DNA from: AP-15 sp963796155
GTDB lineage: Bacteria; Pseudomonadota; Alphaproteobacteria; ATCC43930; CGMCC-115725
Direction of reading: 5' to 3'
Length of the DNA stretch: 64,000 nucleotides
Assembly: GCA_963796155.1 (NCBI GenBank)
Contig: CAWCKT010000005.1
Location: forward strand, 1 to 64,000
Shown: one piece after another, positions 1-8,911 of the stretch
How positions within the stretch are numbered: the stretch's first letter is position 1
Layout: every line of letters begins with the position of its first letter
Program-made: the position numbers and the translations under genes
Notes under the pieces: model-generated
Told to the model about the DNA's origin: nothing
The model's input: the letters and a program-made list of their open reading frames with translations, nothing else
Database searches by the model: none

Positions 1-1056
1 GACTACAACGGCTTCAAGTTCGTCTTCCAGGGCAAGCCGTTTTACGGAGCAGCGATCCAGAGGCTGGGCGAGCTTGCGCTCGGGCTCGTCGCTTCCCGTC
101 GGATGCGCGGCCGGGTCACCGAGTACGGGATCCGCGGCGGCTACATCGAGAGGCTGGCGCGCGACTACGATGGCGTTCGTCCGCTGACCGTCGCCTGGGA
201 TGCCGGAAACGGCGCCACCGGCGAAGTAGTCCAGGAGCTGACCGCCCGCTTGCCGGGCAGACACATCCTGTTGAACGAGACGATCGACGGCAGCTTTCCG
301 GCCCATCATCCCGATCCGACGCTCCCGGAGAACCTCGTCGAGCTGCAAGAAGCGGTGGCGCGCGAGCGCTGCGATCTCGGCATCGCCTTCGACGGCGACG
401 GCGATCGGATCGGCGTCGTCGACAGCCGCGGGCGGATCTTGTGGGGCGATCAGCTGATGGTCGTGCTGGCGCGCGATGTGCTGGCCCGCCATCCCGGGGC
501 GCCGATCATCGCCGACGTCAAGGCGAGCCAGGTGCTGTTCGACGAGATCGCCCGCATGAAGGGGCTCCCGGTGATGGCGGCAACCGGGCACTCGCTGATC
601 AAGGCCAAGCTCGCCGAGACCGGGGCGCCGCTCGCCGGCGAGATGAGCGGGCACATCTTCTTCGCCGACGGCTATTACGGCTTCGACGATGCGGTCTATG
701 TCGCGGTGCGGCTGCTCGGCATCCTCGGTCGCTCGGAAGACAGCCTCGCTCAGCTGAGGGATCGGCTACCCGCCGTCGTCAACACCCCGGAGCTGCGTTT
801 TCCGTGCGCCGAATCCCGCAAGTTCGAAGTCGTACGCGAAGTCCGCGAGCGGCTGCAAAAGGCAGGGGCCGAGATCATCGACATCGACGGCGTGCGCGTG
901 CGCACTGCCGACGGGTGGTGGCTGCTACGGGCCTCGAACACGCAGGCCGTGCTCGTCGCCCGGGCCGAATCGGCGACCGAGCACGGGCTCGCCCGCCTCA
1001 AGGGGGAGCTCGCGGCGGAACTCACCGCAAGCGGCGTCGCGCTGCCCAAAGTCTGA
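1..1056 (+). CDS. Phosphomannomutase/phosphoglucomutase (5' end outside window)
   Basis: This is the C-terminal two thirds of an alpha-D-phosphohexomutase, which interconverts hexose 6- and 1-phosphates for cell-surface polysaccharide precursors in the cytoplasm. The frame is open from base 1, where DYNGFKFVF and GKPFYG match the family, so the ATG at 103 is internal. The metal-binding loop DGDGDR lies at about 394-411, the sugar-recognition loop GEMSGH at about 640-657, and the phosphate-contacting RASNTQA near 931. The catalytic serine loop is upstream of the window. The gene ends 57 bp before the convergent carboxypeptidase gene. Whether it prefers mannose or glucose cannot be read from the sequence; AlgC-type dual specificity is the usual reading. 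Confidence 0.92.
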   Translation, partial: DYNGFKFVFQGKPFYGAAIQRLGELALGLVASRRMRGRVTEYGIRGGYIERLARDYDGVRPLTVAWDAGNGATGEVVQELTARLPGRHILLNETIDGSFPAHHPDPTLPENLVELQEAVARERCDLGIAFDGDGDRIGVVDSRGRILWGDQLMVVLARDVLARHPGAPIIADVKASQVLFDEIARMKGLPVMAATGHSLIKAKLAETGAPLAGEMSGHIFFADGYYGFDDAVYVAVRLLGILGRSEDSLAQLRDRLPAVVNTPELRFPCAESRKFEVVREVRERLQKAGAEIIDIDGVRVRTADGWWLLRASNTQAVLVARAESATEHGLARLKGELAAELTASGVALPKV

Positions 1057-1113
1057 CCGTGCCGCCAGCCGGACCGCGGGCGTCCCGCCCGCATCCGGGC
1101 CAGAAACTCCAGG

Positions 1114-2502
1114 TTATCGATTGGCGACCTTCAAGCTCGTCGGCGGAACGACCGAGCATTCGATGTTCTTCTTGCGGAGTGCGATGCAAGCGCTCCAAGC
1201 TTCCTGCGGCGTGAAGTTCAGAAGCCGAGCGCGATAGAGGCGATCCTTGTCGGCCCGTGCCGGTGCGACGATCTGCAGCGGCTTACCCTTGGCCATGGGT
1301 AGGCTGGCGGCAACCCGCCCGGTCTTCGCAGCCGCGGTTTCCGCGGGGAAAGCGCCGAGCTGTATGCTCCAGCGCTCGCCGGACGTTGCGGCGTGCTGCT
1401 CACGCGGCGGCGCTGCGGCTTCCGCCTTGCCGATCGGCGAAAGGTGCGCTGCGAGCCTGGAGGCGGCCTTGGCCAACATTCCGGGCTTCTCCCGCGGGGG
1501 CGCCGGCTGGCTCAGCTCCGCTGCCGCGACTTCCGACGGCGATGCCGGGGGCTGGTGGCGCGCGACCACGGTGGTCCCGGCACCGACTTCTTCGAAACCC
1601 CGATCGAGCAGCGCGGCCATCTCGCGGTCGCGCGTCCCGGCCGACGGCCCGCCCATGATCACGCCGATCAGCCGGTGCCCGTTGCGAACGGCAGACGCCG
1701 CTAAATTGAACCCCGAGGCGCCGATATACCCGGTCTTGATCCCATCCGCGCCCTCGTACCAGTCCAGCAGATGGTTGTGATTATGGATCATGTTACCGCG
1801 GAAGTAGAATTGCCGCGTCGAGAAATAGCGGTACTCCCGCGGGAAGTCGCGATAAAGGGCGAGCGCCAGCTGGGCCTCGTCCCGAGCCGTCGTGTACTGG
1901 TCTGGATCAGGCAGGCCGGAAGCGTTGCGATAGACCGTGTTGGTCATCCCCAGCTGCCGGGCCATCCGCGTCATCCCTTCGGCAAAGGCGGGCTCGCTGC
2001 TGCCGGCCAATCCTTCGGCGAGCACCGAGGCAGCATCGTTCGCGGATCGGGTGACGAGGCCCAGGATCAGGTCCTGCACAGCGATCGATTCGCCGGGTCT
2101 GAGACCGAGCTTTGTCGGCGCCCGGCTCGCTGCTTCGTAGGAGACGGGGAGATACTGATCGAGCCTGAGCCTGCCGGCGTTCAGTGCCTCGAAGGTCAGA
2201 TAGAGCGTCATCATTTTGGTGAGCGAGGCAGGGTAGGTAATCGCATCGGCGTTCACCGCGCTCAGGACTTGGCCCGTTTCGACATCGATCACGATCAATT
2301 CGGCGACCAGGGCCGGGGCGAACCCGACGGCCGCGTGGTGCGCATGAGCATGATAGCGCGGGTGCCGTGCTGCCTCGGCTTGGCTCCCAGCTAACATCAA
2401 CACCCCGGCGACGGCGCCGGTGGCGCCGCAAGCAAGAATTCGCGTCGTGCGAGCGGTGACGGCGAGGGACGCCTTGCGTCCCTTGTACTCGAAGACTCTC
2501 AC
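1114..2502 (-). CDS. D-alanyl-D-alanine carboxypeptidase (S11) with SPOR domain
   Basis: This is a penicillin-binding protein 5/6-type DD-carboxypeptidase that trims peptidoglycan stem peptides in the periplasm. A hydrophobic segment at residues 21-45 is a signal peptide. The three active-site motifs are present: SLTK with Ser93 and Lys96, SAN near residue 150, and KTG near residue 254. The last 80 residues (from RWSIQLGAF) form a SPOR domain, which binds denuded septal glycan, so a role in division-site wall remodelling is likely. An Ala/Pro-rich linker separates the two domains. The frame begins with GTG at 2502; no better start is visible. It is divergent from the SPFH gene across about 230 bp. 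Confidence 0.93.
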   Translation of the reverse strand: MRVFEYKGRKASLAVTARTTRILACGATGAVAGVLMLAGSQAEAARHPRYHAHAHHAAVGFAPALVAELIVIDVETGQVLSAVNADAITYPASLTKMMTLYLTFEALNAGRLRLDQYLPVSYEAASRAPTKLGLRPGESIAVQDLILGLVTRSANDAASVLAEGLAGSSEPAFAEGMTRMARQLGMTNTVYRNASGLPDPDQYTTARDEAQLALALYRDFPREYRYFSTRQFYFRGNMIHNHNHLLDWYEGADGIKTGYIGASGFNLAASAVRNGHRLIGVIMGGPSAGTRDREMAALLDRGFEEVGAGTTVVARHQPPASPSEVAAAELSQPAPPREKPGMLAKAASRLAAHLSPIGKAEAAAPPREQHAATSGERWSIQLGAFPAETAAAKTGRVAASLPMAKGKPLQIVAPARADKDRLYRARLLNFTPQEAWSACIALRKKNIECSVVPPTSLKVANR

Positions 2503-2730
2503 TCCAACCCCCCAATTCCCCCGTCGTCTACAAGGGTATCATCGAGACCCCTGCAGTCGTCACCCGATAGGTTAGAAAAAAGCATCGTCGCTGTCCATGA
2601 TTTGAGCAGCAGATGAGGACAATTTCGGCGACTGCGCTGCCGGGTTTCGATTCAGGTGCGATGCAGCCCCAGTGCTAAACTACCTCCTTACCTATCTTCC
2701 GCTCATCGAAATGATTGGTGGAACAGTGCC

Positions 2731-3705
2731 ATGCTCAGCCCTTTTGGCATCTTCGTCCTTATCATCGTCGCGTTCGCGGTGATTTTTGTCGGGACGGCAG
2801 TCAAGTCGGTACCGCAGGGATACGAATGGACGGTCGAGCGATTCGGTCGTTACGTCCGCACCTTGGAGCCTGGCCTCGGCCTGCTGATCCCCATCGTCGA
2901 CCGGATCGGCGCTCGCCTGAACATGATGGAAACGGTCCTCGAAGTTCCGCAACAAAGCGTCATCACCCGCGACAACGCCGCCGCGACCGTCGACGCGATC
3001 GTCTTCTACCAGGTGCTAGACGCGGCGAAGGCGGCCTATGAGGTGGGCAATCTGCAGCTCGCGATTCTCAACCTCGCGATGACCAACATTCGCACCGTGA
3101 TGGGGTCGATGACCCTTGACGAGCTGTTGTCCGAGCGCGACCGCATCAACACCCAACTGCTCGCCGTCGTCGACAGCGCGACCACCCCCTGGGGTGTGAA
3201 GGTGCAGCGGGTCGAGATCAAGGACATCGCGCCGCCTCCGGAGCTGGTGGCGGCGATGGCGCGGCAAATGAAGGCCGAACGCGAGAAACGCGCCAACGTG
3301 CTCGACGCGGAAGGGTTCAAGCAGGCGGCGGTACTCAAGGCAGAGGGTGAAAAGCAAGCCGTGATCCTCGCCGCTGAAGGCCGGCGCGAGGCGGCCTTCC
3401 GGGCGGCCGAGGCGCGCGAGCGGCAGGCCGAGGCGGAGGCCAAGGCGACGACGTTCGTCTCCGACGCGATCGGCCGCGGCAGCATCCAGGCAATCAACTA
3501 TTTCGTGGCGCAGCGCTATATCGATGCGATCGGCCGGCTCGCCGGGACGCCGAACCAGAAGGTGATCCTGATGCCGCTCGAGAGCGCCTCGATGATCGGA
3601 TCGCTCGCGGGAATCGCCGAGCTCGCACGCGAAAGCTTCAGCACGGCTCGCGCCGCACCCCACCCCGCGGTAGCGGGTCCCCCAGCGAGTGCAAGCAGCG
3701 ATTAA
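2731..3705 (+). CDS. SPFH/band-7 membrane protein (QmcA/stomatin-like)
   Basis: This is a 324-residue SPFH-domain protein that forms membrane-anchored oligomers and is linked to membrane quality control. An N-terminal membrane segment (about residues 3-24) is followed by the band-7 domain with VPQGYEWTVERFGRY, then a long charged Ala/Glu/Lys helix (about 200-260) typical of stomatin coiled coils. I chose the ATG at 2731 because it begins directly at the hydrophobic anchor and has a GGTGGA stretch upstream; an in-frame extension to 2656 adds an uncharacteristic leader. The next gene, 33 bp downstream, encodes an NfeD-like protein, the usual partner of SPFH proteins, so the two are probably co-transcribed. 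Confidence 0.9.
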   Translation: MLSPFGIFVLIIVAFAVIFVGTAVKSVPQGYEWTVERFGRYVRTLEPGLGLLIPIVDRIGARLNMMETVLEVPQQSVITRDNAAATVDAIVFYQVLDAAKAAYEVGNLQLAILNLAMTNIRTVMGSMTLDELLSERDRINTQLLAVVDSATTPWGVKVQRVEIKDIAPPPELVAAMARQMKAEREKRANVLDAEGFKQAAVLKAEGEKQAVILAAEGRREAAFRAAEARERQAEAEAKATTFVSDAIGRGSIQAINYFVAQRYIDAIGRLAGTPNQKVILMPLESASMIGSLAGIAELARESFSTARAAPHPAVAGPPASASSD

Positions 3706-3738
3706 GGCAAGAACCTTCAGCGGCACGGGATCCTGCGG

Positions 3739-4167
3739 GTGATGGAATTTTGGCATTGGCTCGTCGTGGCGGCGGTGTTTGCGGTGATCGAGGTCGCCGT
3801 GCCCGCGATGGTGTGCATCTGGCTCGCCGCCGCCGCGCTCGGGACGGCCGCGATCGCTTGGCTTGCTCCCGGCCTGACTTGGGAACACCAGGCGCTGATC
3901 TTTGCGGCCCTCGCCGTCGCCAGCATCGCGATCGGCCGCATGGCCTTCGCCCGTATTCGGGCGCGATCGAGTAAGGCCCCTCTCAATCGGCGCGCGGAGA
4001 GTTATGTCGGCCGCACATTCACGCTCGACCGGCCGATCGTCGACGGCCGCGGGCGGGTCAAAGTCGACGACACGGTATGGCTTGTCGAGGGACCCGACCT
4101 TCCAGCCGGGACGCGCGTAAAGGTGACCGGCGCCAACAACACGCTGCTGCGCGTCATGCAGCTCTGA
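3739..4167 (+). CDS. NfeD-like membrane protein with OB-fold domain
   Basis: This is a short-form NfeD protein (about 142 residues). Two or three hydrophobic segments fill residues 7-70, followed by a soluble OB-fold (RAESYVGRTFTLDRPIVDG through RVKVTGANNT), the part that contacts SPFH partners in related pairs. The start is GTG at 3739 or the adjacent ATG at 3742. It follows the SPFH gene by 33 bp on the same strand, which supports a membrane-microdomain complex. A perfect hairpin lies just after the stop and may end this transcript, although it also resembles an operator for the next gene. Confidence 0.88.
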   Translation: MMEFWHWLVVAAVFAVIEVAVPAMVCIWLAAAALGTAAIAWLAPGLTWEHQALIFAALAVASIAIGRMAFARIRARSSKAPLNRRAESYVGRTFTLDRPIVDGRGRVKVDDTVWLVEGPDLPAGTRVKVTGANNTLLRVMQL

Positions 4168-4173
4168 TCCACT

Positions 4174-4241
4174 CTTGTGCATCGCACAAGCGCTCTTGTG
4201 AGCCTAGCCGATATAATCTATTTTTCTCATTGTGCGGCGCA
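4174..4241 (+). promoter_or_regulatory. Phasin promoter with two PhaR-like half-site pairs
   Basis: A perfect -10 hexamer TATAAT lies at 4212-4217 ahead of the phasin gene; no good -35 is visible. Two TGC-N3-GCA dyads bracket it: TGCATCGCACAA at 4178-4189, inside the palindrome CTTGTGCATCGCACAAG, and TGCGGCGCA at 4233-4241. From memory, alphaproteobacterial PhaR, the repressor of phasin genes, recognises TGC-N3-GCA type sites, and the first copy fits that pattern fully. Binding is inferred. The upstream dyad could also act as a transcript-end hairpin for the NfeD-like gene. Confidence 0.5.
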
Positions 4242-4260
4242 GTAAGCAAGGATCAGAGGT

Positions 4261-4806
4261 ATGGAATTGAAGGGAAGGCGCGTCTCGCGTGCGGCGGGAC
4301 CGAACGCAACCCCGGTGGAAATCGTAGCCCGGGCCGAACCCCCGCCCGCCACGGCAAAGCCGGTCGACAGCCCTCCCGAAGAACTCATGCCGGCCGACCC
4401 CCTGGCGGAAGCCGCGGTTCCCATCGCAACCCCGGCGGAAGTCGCGGCGGCGAAGAACGCATCGTCCGACGATCTTGGCGATTTCGGTCGCGAGACGTTT
4501 GCGGCGCTCGTTCAATCCCAGACCGCAGTGGCGCGGGGGCTGGGTGCGCTGAGCGTGGAGATGGCAGGGCTCGCCCTTTCGGGGATCGATGCCGCGGCCC
4601 GCACGGCGACCGACATGCTCGGGGTCAAGACGCTTTCCGACGCGATCGAGGTCAACGCCGGGTTCACCCGCAACAGCTTCGACACCTTGGTCGGCGGATC
4701 GGCCAAGTTGTCGGAACTCGGCGTAAAGCTCGCCTCCGAGGCGTCGCAGCCGATCCTGACGCAGCTCGGCAAGAGCTGGATCAAAGCGGCACGCCTCGCC
4801 TTTTGA
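4261..4806 (+). CDS. Phasin family protein (PHA granule-associated)
   Basis: This 181-residue protein coats polyhydroxyalkanoate granules. The first 75 residues are Pro/Ala-rich and low in complexity. The rest is a predicted all-helical amphipathic phasin domain, with features such as QSQTAVARGLGALSVEMAG and a second block reading AGFTRNSFDTLVGGSAKLSE. The start ATG at 4261 is preceded by AGAGG. It stands alone between its own promoter and the convergent hydrolase gene (10 bp between the stops). PhaR-like dyads flank its -10 element, which suggests expression when PHA is being stored. No PHA synthase lies in the window. Confidence 0.88.
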   Translation: MELKGRRVSRAAGPNATPVEIVARAEPPPATAKPVDSPPEELMPADPLAEAAVPIATPAEVAAAKNASSDDLGDFGRETFAALVQSQTAVARGLGALSVEMAGLALSGIDAAARTATDMLGVKTLSDAIEVNAGFTRNSFDTLVGGSAKLSELGVKLASEASQPILTQLGKSWIKAARLAF

Positions 4807-4816
4807 CTGGCGTGAC

Positions 4817-5851
4817 CTACTCGACCTTGGCGAGAAACGCCCGGATCTGCTGGTCGATGAAGTGACCTTCGGGGGTCTCCGGTGGGGCGAGCCCCGCGCG
4901 ATGGCCGAGATCGGACGGGATTTCGGCGTAGCTGGCGTGCTTGACGCCGTCGCGAATGCGGCGGGCGCCGTCGAGCCCGAGCAGCCGGTCGCTGGAGCTC
5001 GGCAGGATCAGCGTGGGTGCTGAGATTTGCGACAGCGCCGCCGCCATGTCGCCGCCAAAGGGTGCCGCGACATCGTGCGCGCGGCTGGCGGCGTAGCGTA
5101 GGACGAGCGAATTCGCGTCCCAGTTGCCGAAAGACCGGGCGCTCTCCTCGACCTCCTTCGCCAACTGCGTCGGCGCGATCCGGTCGAGATAGGCGGCCGA
5201 CACGACCCAGGGATAATAGAGCATGCCGGCGAGCCGCAGCCCCTCAACCGGGTTGTGGGTGTAGCGGCCGCCATCCCATTCCGGGTCGAGCGCGATGACC
5301 GAGGTCATCAGATCGACGGCGAGCTGGAAGTTTGCTTCGGCCTTGGGGCTCGGCACCAGGAGGATCAGGCTGCGCACCATCTCGGGATGGTGGATGCCCC
5401 ATTCGAGGCTGACGAAGGACCCCATCGATCTGCCGCCGACGGCCCGCAATGTCGCCAGTTCGAGCCCGCGGGTGACGAGCGCATGCTGTGCGGCCATCAT
5501 GTCGCGGATCGTATAGCGGGGGAAATCCTGCCCGAGACCGTCTTTCGGCGACGAGGATTCGCCGCCGCCGATAGCATCGACGGTGATCACGAAATATTTG
5601 TCGGTGTCGAAGGTCTTACCCGGTCCGATGACGGGATCGAAGGCGTTCCGGCCGCCGCTCGTCCCGTGTACGAGAAGGATGGCGTTGTCACGGCCGGGAT
5701 CGAGGCTGCCGTGAGTTTCGTAGGCGACCCGCAACTCCGGCAGGACAGATCCGTCCTCGAACTCGAAATCGTAGGCGAGAAAGGTCTGGGTCTCGGCGCG
5801 TGCGGTAACCGTCATGCCAAGCGTGAGCGCGAGAACCAGCAGCGTCTTCAT
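4817..5851 (-). CDS. Secreted alpha/beta hydrolase, homoserine O-acetyltransferase (MetX)-like fold
   Basis: This is an alpha/beta-fold protein of the MetX-related family. The catalytic triad is visible: a nucleophile elbow GRSMGS, an acid in SSSDRLLG and a histidine in DLGHRAG. The oxyanion-region motif LLVHGTSGG is also present. I chose the ATG at 5851 because it opens a clear signal peptide (MKTLLVLALTLGM, cleavage near TARA) and has AGGAAAGGGA just upstream; the longer frame to 5932 lacks these. A secreted MetX is unlikely to make methionine, so I infer an exported esterase or acyltransferase of unknown substrate. Confidence 0.8.
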   Translation of the reverse strand: MKTLLVLALTLGMTVTARAETQTFLAYDFEFEDGSVLPELRVAYETHGSLDPGRDNAILLVHGTSGGRNAFDPVIGPGKTFDTDKYFVITVDAIGGGESSSPKDGLGQDFPRYTIRDMMAAQHALVTRGLELATLRAVGGRSMGSFVSLEWGIHHPEMVRSLILLVPSPKAEANFQLAVDLMTSVIALDPEWDGGRYTHNPVEGLRLAGMLYYPWVVSAAYLDRIAPTQLAKEVEESARSFGNWDANSLVLRYAASRAHDVAAPFGGDMAAALSQISAPTLILPSSSDRLLGLDGARRIRDGVKHASYAEIPSDLGHRAGLAPPETPEGHFIDQQIRAFLAKVE

Positions 5852-5949
5852 CCCTTTCCTCACCCTCGGAACCATATAGTTAACGACTCCGTTCGACAGT
5901 GGAGCCGAACTATGGCTAGACTGAACCACCAAGGTGGAGGAGCGGCGCG

Positions 5950-6084
5950 ATGCGTAAGCTTCGGTCAGCCCACGTTTCCTGGATCATGCCCAATTCGGCG
6001 CGGAGGCACACCATCCTCGCCCTCCTGCTGTGGGGCGGAGTCACGATCTTCATCTTCGGCATCCTCGTCGATGTGATCCGCTGA
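5950..6084 (+). CDS. Small single-pass membrane protein (44 aa)
   Basis: A short open frame encodes a basic N-terminus (MRKLRSAHVSW) followed by one strong hydrophobic segment (about residues 21-43) and the end DVIR. A near-ideal ribosome binding site, AGGTGGAGG at 5932-5940, sits nine bases before the ATG. It lies alone between the hydrolase and the ABC operon, convergent with the latter, and stops 3 bp before the permease stop codon. No family is recognised. The strong binding site and clean membrane topology argue that it is translated. Confidence 0.6.
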   Translation: MRKLRSAHVSWIMPNSARRHTILALLLWGGVTIFIFGILVDVIR

Positions 6085-6087
6085 CGG

Positions 6088-6831
6088 TCAGCCCGCTAAG
6101 GGCCGCAGCCAGCGCTCGAGGCGGGCGAACAGCATATCGGTGAAAATCGCGAAGAGCGCGACGAGAACCGCGCCCTCGAGGACGAACGGCAGCTTGTTGG
6201 CGACGAGCCCGTCGAAGATCGGCGTGCCGAGGGTCAACGCGCCGACCGTCGAGCCGATCGTCGCCGTGCCGATGGCGATCGTCACCGAGACCCGGATCCC
6301 GGCCAGGATGACCGGCGCGGCCAACGGCAGATCGACTTGGTACAGCCTCTGCCAAGCCGACAGCCCCATGCCCTCGGCCGCTTCGCGCACCCCGTTCGGC
6401 ACCCCTTCGAGCCCGGCGACCGCGTTTTCGATGATCGGCAAGAGGCCATAAAGGAACAGCGCGATGATGGTCGGCTGTGCGCCGAACCCGACCATCGGCA
6501 CCGTAATCGCCAGAACGGCAGCCGGCGGAAAGGTCTGACCGACGGTGGCGAGCGCGTCGACCATCGCCCTGAAATCGCGTCCGGCCGGGCGCGTGACAAA
6601 GACCGCGAGCGCAACGCCGACCAGGCTTGCCGCGAGGCTCGCGATGGCGACCAGACCCAGCTGCGACCGAAACAGCGCCAGGAAACTGTCGCGGTTGTAG
6701 ACGACCGGCTCGACACCGGGAAACGCCCATTGCAATACGGGCCGCAACGCATCCATGCGCAGCAGCAACGCGGCGAAGAGCAGCCCGACCCAGAGGACCG
6801 GATTTCGGAGAAATCGGCCGTCGCTCATCAC
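6088..6831 (-). CDS. yehW: ABC permease, glycine betaine/choline type (YehW-like)
   Basis: This is the fourth gene of an osmolyte ABC operon and the smaller permease (about 247 residues; E. coli YehW is similar in size). Five or six membrane spans are seen, with the EAA loop GVREAAEGMGLSAWQRLYQVDLP that contacts the ATPase. The start is GTG 6831 or ATG 6828; both overlap the stop of the upstream ATPase gene (TGA 6830-6828), so translation is probably coupled. The predicted role is import of glycine betaine, choline or a related quaternary amine, working with the other three subunits. Confidence 0.88.
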   Translation of the reverse strand: MMSDGRFLRNPVLWVGLLFAALLLRMDALRPVLQWAFPGVEPVVYNRDSFLALFRSQLGLVAIASLAASLVGVALAVFVTRPAGRDFRAMVDALATVGQTFPPAAVLAITVPMVGFGAQPTIIALFLYGLLPIIENAVAGLEGVPNGVREAAEGMGLSAWQRLYQVDLPLAAPVILAGIRVSVTIAIGTATIGSTVGALTLGTPIFDGLVANKLPFVLEGAVLVALFAIFTDMLFARLERWLRPLAG

Positions 6832-7751
6832 CGCACAAGATCGGCGAGCGCGATGACCCCGACCCGGCGGCCCTCGGCGTCACAGACCGGCAGCCGGTCG
6901 GTGCGGCGCGCAGTCATCGCGGAAAGCGCCTCGCCCAACGAGGCCTCGAGCGCGAGCGGCTCGCCCTCGGCGGCCTCGCCGCGGCGCAGATGGTCGGCGA
7001 TCTTGCGTACCGACAAGAGCTTGAGCCCGAGACCCTGATGTCCGACGAAGTCGCGCACAAAGTCGTTCGCCGGCTGCTCCAGGATGTCGATGGGGGCGCC
7101 GAGCTGGACGATCCGGCCTCGATCCATGATTGCGATCACGGTGGCAAGGCGCAGCGCTTCCTCGATGTCGTGGGTCACGAACACGATCGTCTTCCCGGTC
7201 GCCCGGTGGATGCGCGCGAGCTCGGACTGCAATGCGTCGCGGGTGATCGGGTCGACGGCGGCAAACGGCTCGTCCATCAGCAGCAGTTCGGGATCGGCCG
7301 CGAGCGCACGCGCCACCCCGACGCGCTGCTGCTCGCCGCCTGACAGCTGGTGCGGATACTTGCCGCGATACGTCGCCGGCGCGAGGCGAAACAATTCGAG
7401 CAGCTCGGTCACCCGGTCGCGAACCCGCGCCTGCCGCCATTTCAGGAGCCGCGGGACGGTGGCGATATTGTCTTCGACGGTCCAATGAGGAAAGAGGCCG
7501 ATCGATTGGATCGCGTAGCCGATCCGCCGCCGCAATGCCTCGGCGGGGACCTGCGTCACGTCCTCGCCGCCGACCCGGATCGCTCCGGAATCGCTCGGGA
7601 TCAGACGGTTGATCATCCTGAGGGTCGTCGACTTGCCGCAGCCGGACGAGCCGAGCAGCACGCAGAGCGCGCCGGCATCGACGGTCAGCGACAGGCCGTC
7701 GACGACGCGGCGGTCGCCGTAGGATTTGCTGACCTCGTCGATCTCGATCAT
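6828..7751 (-). CDS. yehX: ABC ATPase with C-terminal CBS-like module (YehX-like)
   Basis: This is the 307-residue ATP-hydrolysing subunit of the osmolyte importer. It has Walker A GSSGCGKST, a Q-loop at YAIQSIGLFPHW, the signature LSGGEQQRVGVARAL, Walker B LLLMDEPFAAVD and the switch THDIEEAL. The last 50 residues (TDRLPVCDAEGRRVGVIA) resemble one CBS repeat; in OpuA-type transporters such domains sense ionic strength, so osmotic gating is possible. The ATG at 7751 overlaps the end of the larger permease gene by four bases (ATGA). A very large antisense-frame extension toward 8789 is only read-through of the neighbouring gene. Confidence 0.92.
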   Translation of the reverse strand: MIEIDEVSKSYGDRRVVDGLSLTVDAGALCVLLGSSGCGKSTTLRMINRLIPSDSGAIRVGGEDVTQVPAEALRRRIGYAIQSIGLFPHWTVEDNIATVPRLLKWRQARVRDRVTELLELFRLAPATYRGKYPHQLSGGEQQRVGVARALAADPELLLMDEPFAAVDPITRDALQSELARIHRATGKTIVFVTHDIEEALRLATVIAIMDRGRIVQLGAPIDILEQPANDFVRDFVGHQGLGLKLLSVRKIADHLRRGEAAEGEPLALEASLGEALSAMTARRTDRLPVCDAEGRRVGVIALADLVR

Positions 7752-8911
7752 GACGCGGGGCGGCGGCGCAGCACGGCGGAAAGGGTCTGCAGGATAAAGT
7801 CGGCGGCGAGCGCCAGGAAGATCGCCGGCAAGGCGCCGAGCAGAACGAGATCGACGGCATACTGGCCGAGCCCCTCGAAGACGAAGGTACCGAGCCCGCC
7901 GGCGCCGATCAGCGCCGCGACAACCGCAAGCCCGATCGCCTGCACGGTGACGATGCGCAGCCCGGCGAGCAGCACCGGAAGGGCGAGCGGCAGCTCGACC
8001 TGCCAGAAGATCTGTCGCCCTGTCAGCCCCATCCCCCGCCCCGCTTCGATCACGGCGGGATCGACCCCGGCCAACCCGGCCGCGGTGTTGCGCACGACCG
8101 GCAGCAGCGCATAGAGCACCAGCGCCACGATCGCCGGTGCGACGCCGATGCCGCCGACCCCGAGCGCCGAAAGACGGGGCACGGCCGTCGCGAGCGCCGA
8201 GAGCGGGACGATCAGCAACCCGAAGAGGGCGATCGAGGGGATCGTCTGCAGCATGTTCAAGACCGCGAAGAGCGGACCCTGCAGGCGCGGTTTTCGCGCC
8301 GCGGCGACCCCGAGCGGAAAGCCGATCGCGATGGCCGGCCCGACCGATCCCGCAACGAGTGCGATGTGGCGCAACAGCGCAGCCGCAAAGAGCTGGCGAC
8401 GGGTCGCGTATTCGCGGGCGATCGACAACGCGTCGAAGGTGCCGGCGAGCGCCAGCCCGACGGCACCGGCACCTATCGCGGCCACAGCGAGCAGCCGCGC
8501 GGCGGGGCCGGCATCGAGACGCTGCAACGCATCGACGACGGCGAGTGCGGCGCCTGCGGCAAGGGTCCAGAACGCCGCCCCCAGCGAGATGCGCACGGCG
8601 GGTCTGGCACCCAGCACAAGGGTGCTCGCCGCCTCCCCGGCCGCGGCGAGCACGAGCAGCAGCAGCGCTGCCGCCAGTGCTGCCTCCGCGTAGTAGAGCG
8701 CCTTGCTCGGGCTCATGAAGCACGCTGCGAGCAGCATCGCGCCGAGCAGCGCGGTGCCGCCGGTCGAGAGGCTGCCGACGGCCGCCCACAGCGCGATCGG
8801 CTTGCCCGAGACCAGCCGGTTCGGCGCATAGCCGACAAAGCCTGATGCGACGACGGCCAGGGCCGAGACGATTACCAGCGCGAAGAGCACCTGGTTGCGG
8901 ATGACGATCAC
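7748..8911 (-). CDS. yehY: Large ABC permease, glycine betaine/choline type (YehY-like)
   Basis: This is a 387-residue permease, close in length to E. coli YehY (about 385). The N-terminal half contributes additional hydrophobic helices, and the C-terminal half holds the canonical permease domain with the EAA loop PAVIEAGRGMGLTGRQIFWQVELP. The start is GTG at 8911, overlapping the stop of the binding-protein gene (GTGA). It pairs with the smaller permease to form the membrane channel. Strong Ala/Leu richness and high GC match its neighbours, and there is no sign of transfer. Confidence 0.9.
   Translation of the reverse strand: MIVIRNQVLFALVIVSALAVVASGFVGYAPNRLVSGKPIALWAAVGSLSTGGTALLGAMLLAACFMSPSKALYYAEAALAAALLLLVLAAAGEAASTLVLGARPAVRISLGAAFWTLAAGAALAVVDALQRLDAGPAARLLAVAAIGAGAVGLALAGTFDALSIAREYATRRQLFAAALLRHIALVAGSVGPAIAIGFPLGVAAARKPRLQGPLFAVLNMLQTIPSIALFGLLIVPLSALATAVPRLSALGVGGIGVAPAIVALVLYALLPVVRNTAAGLAGVDPAVIEAGRGMGLTGRQIFWQVELPLALPVLLAGLRIVTVQAIGLAVVAALIGAGGLGTFVFEGLGQYAVDLVLLGALPAIFLALAADFILQTLSAVLRRRPAS

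Noticed and set aside
6828..8789. A 653-residue fusion of an Arg-rich domain with the ABC ATPase
   Set aside because: The N-terminal half is the out-of-frame shadow of the large permease; the ATPase has its own ATG at 7751.
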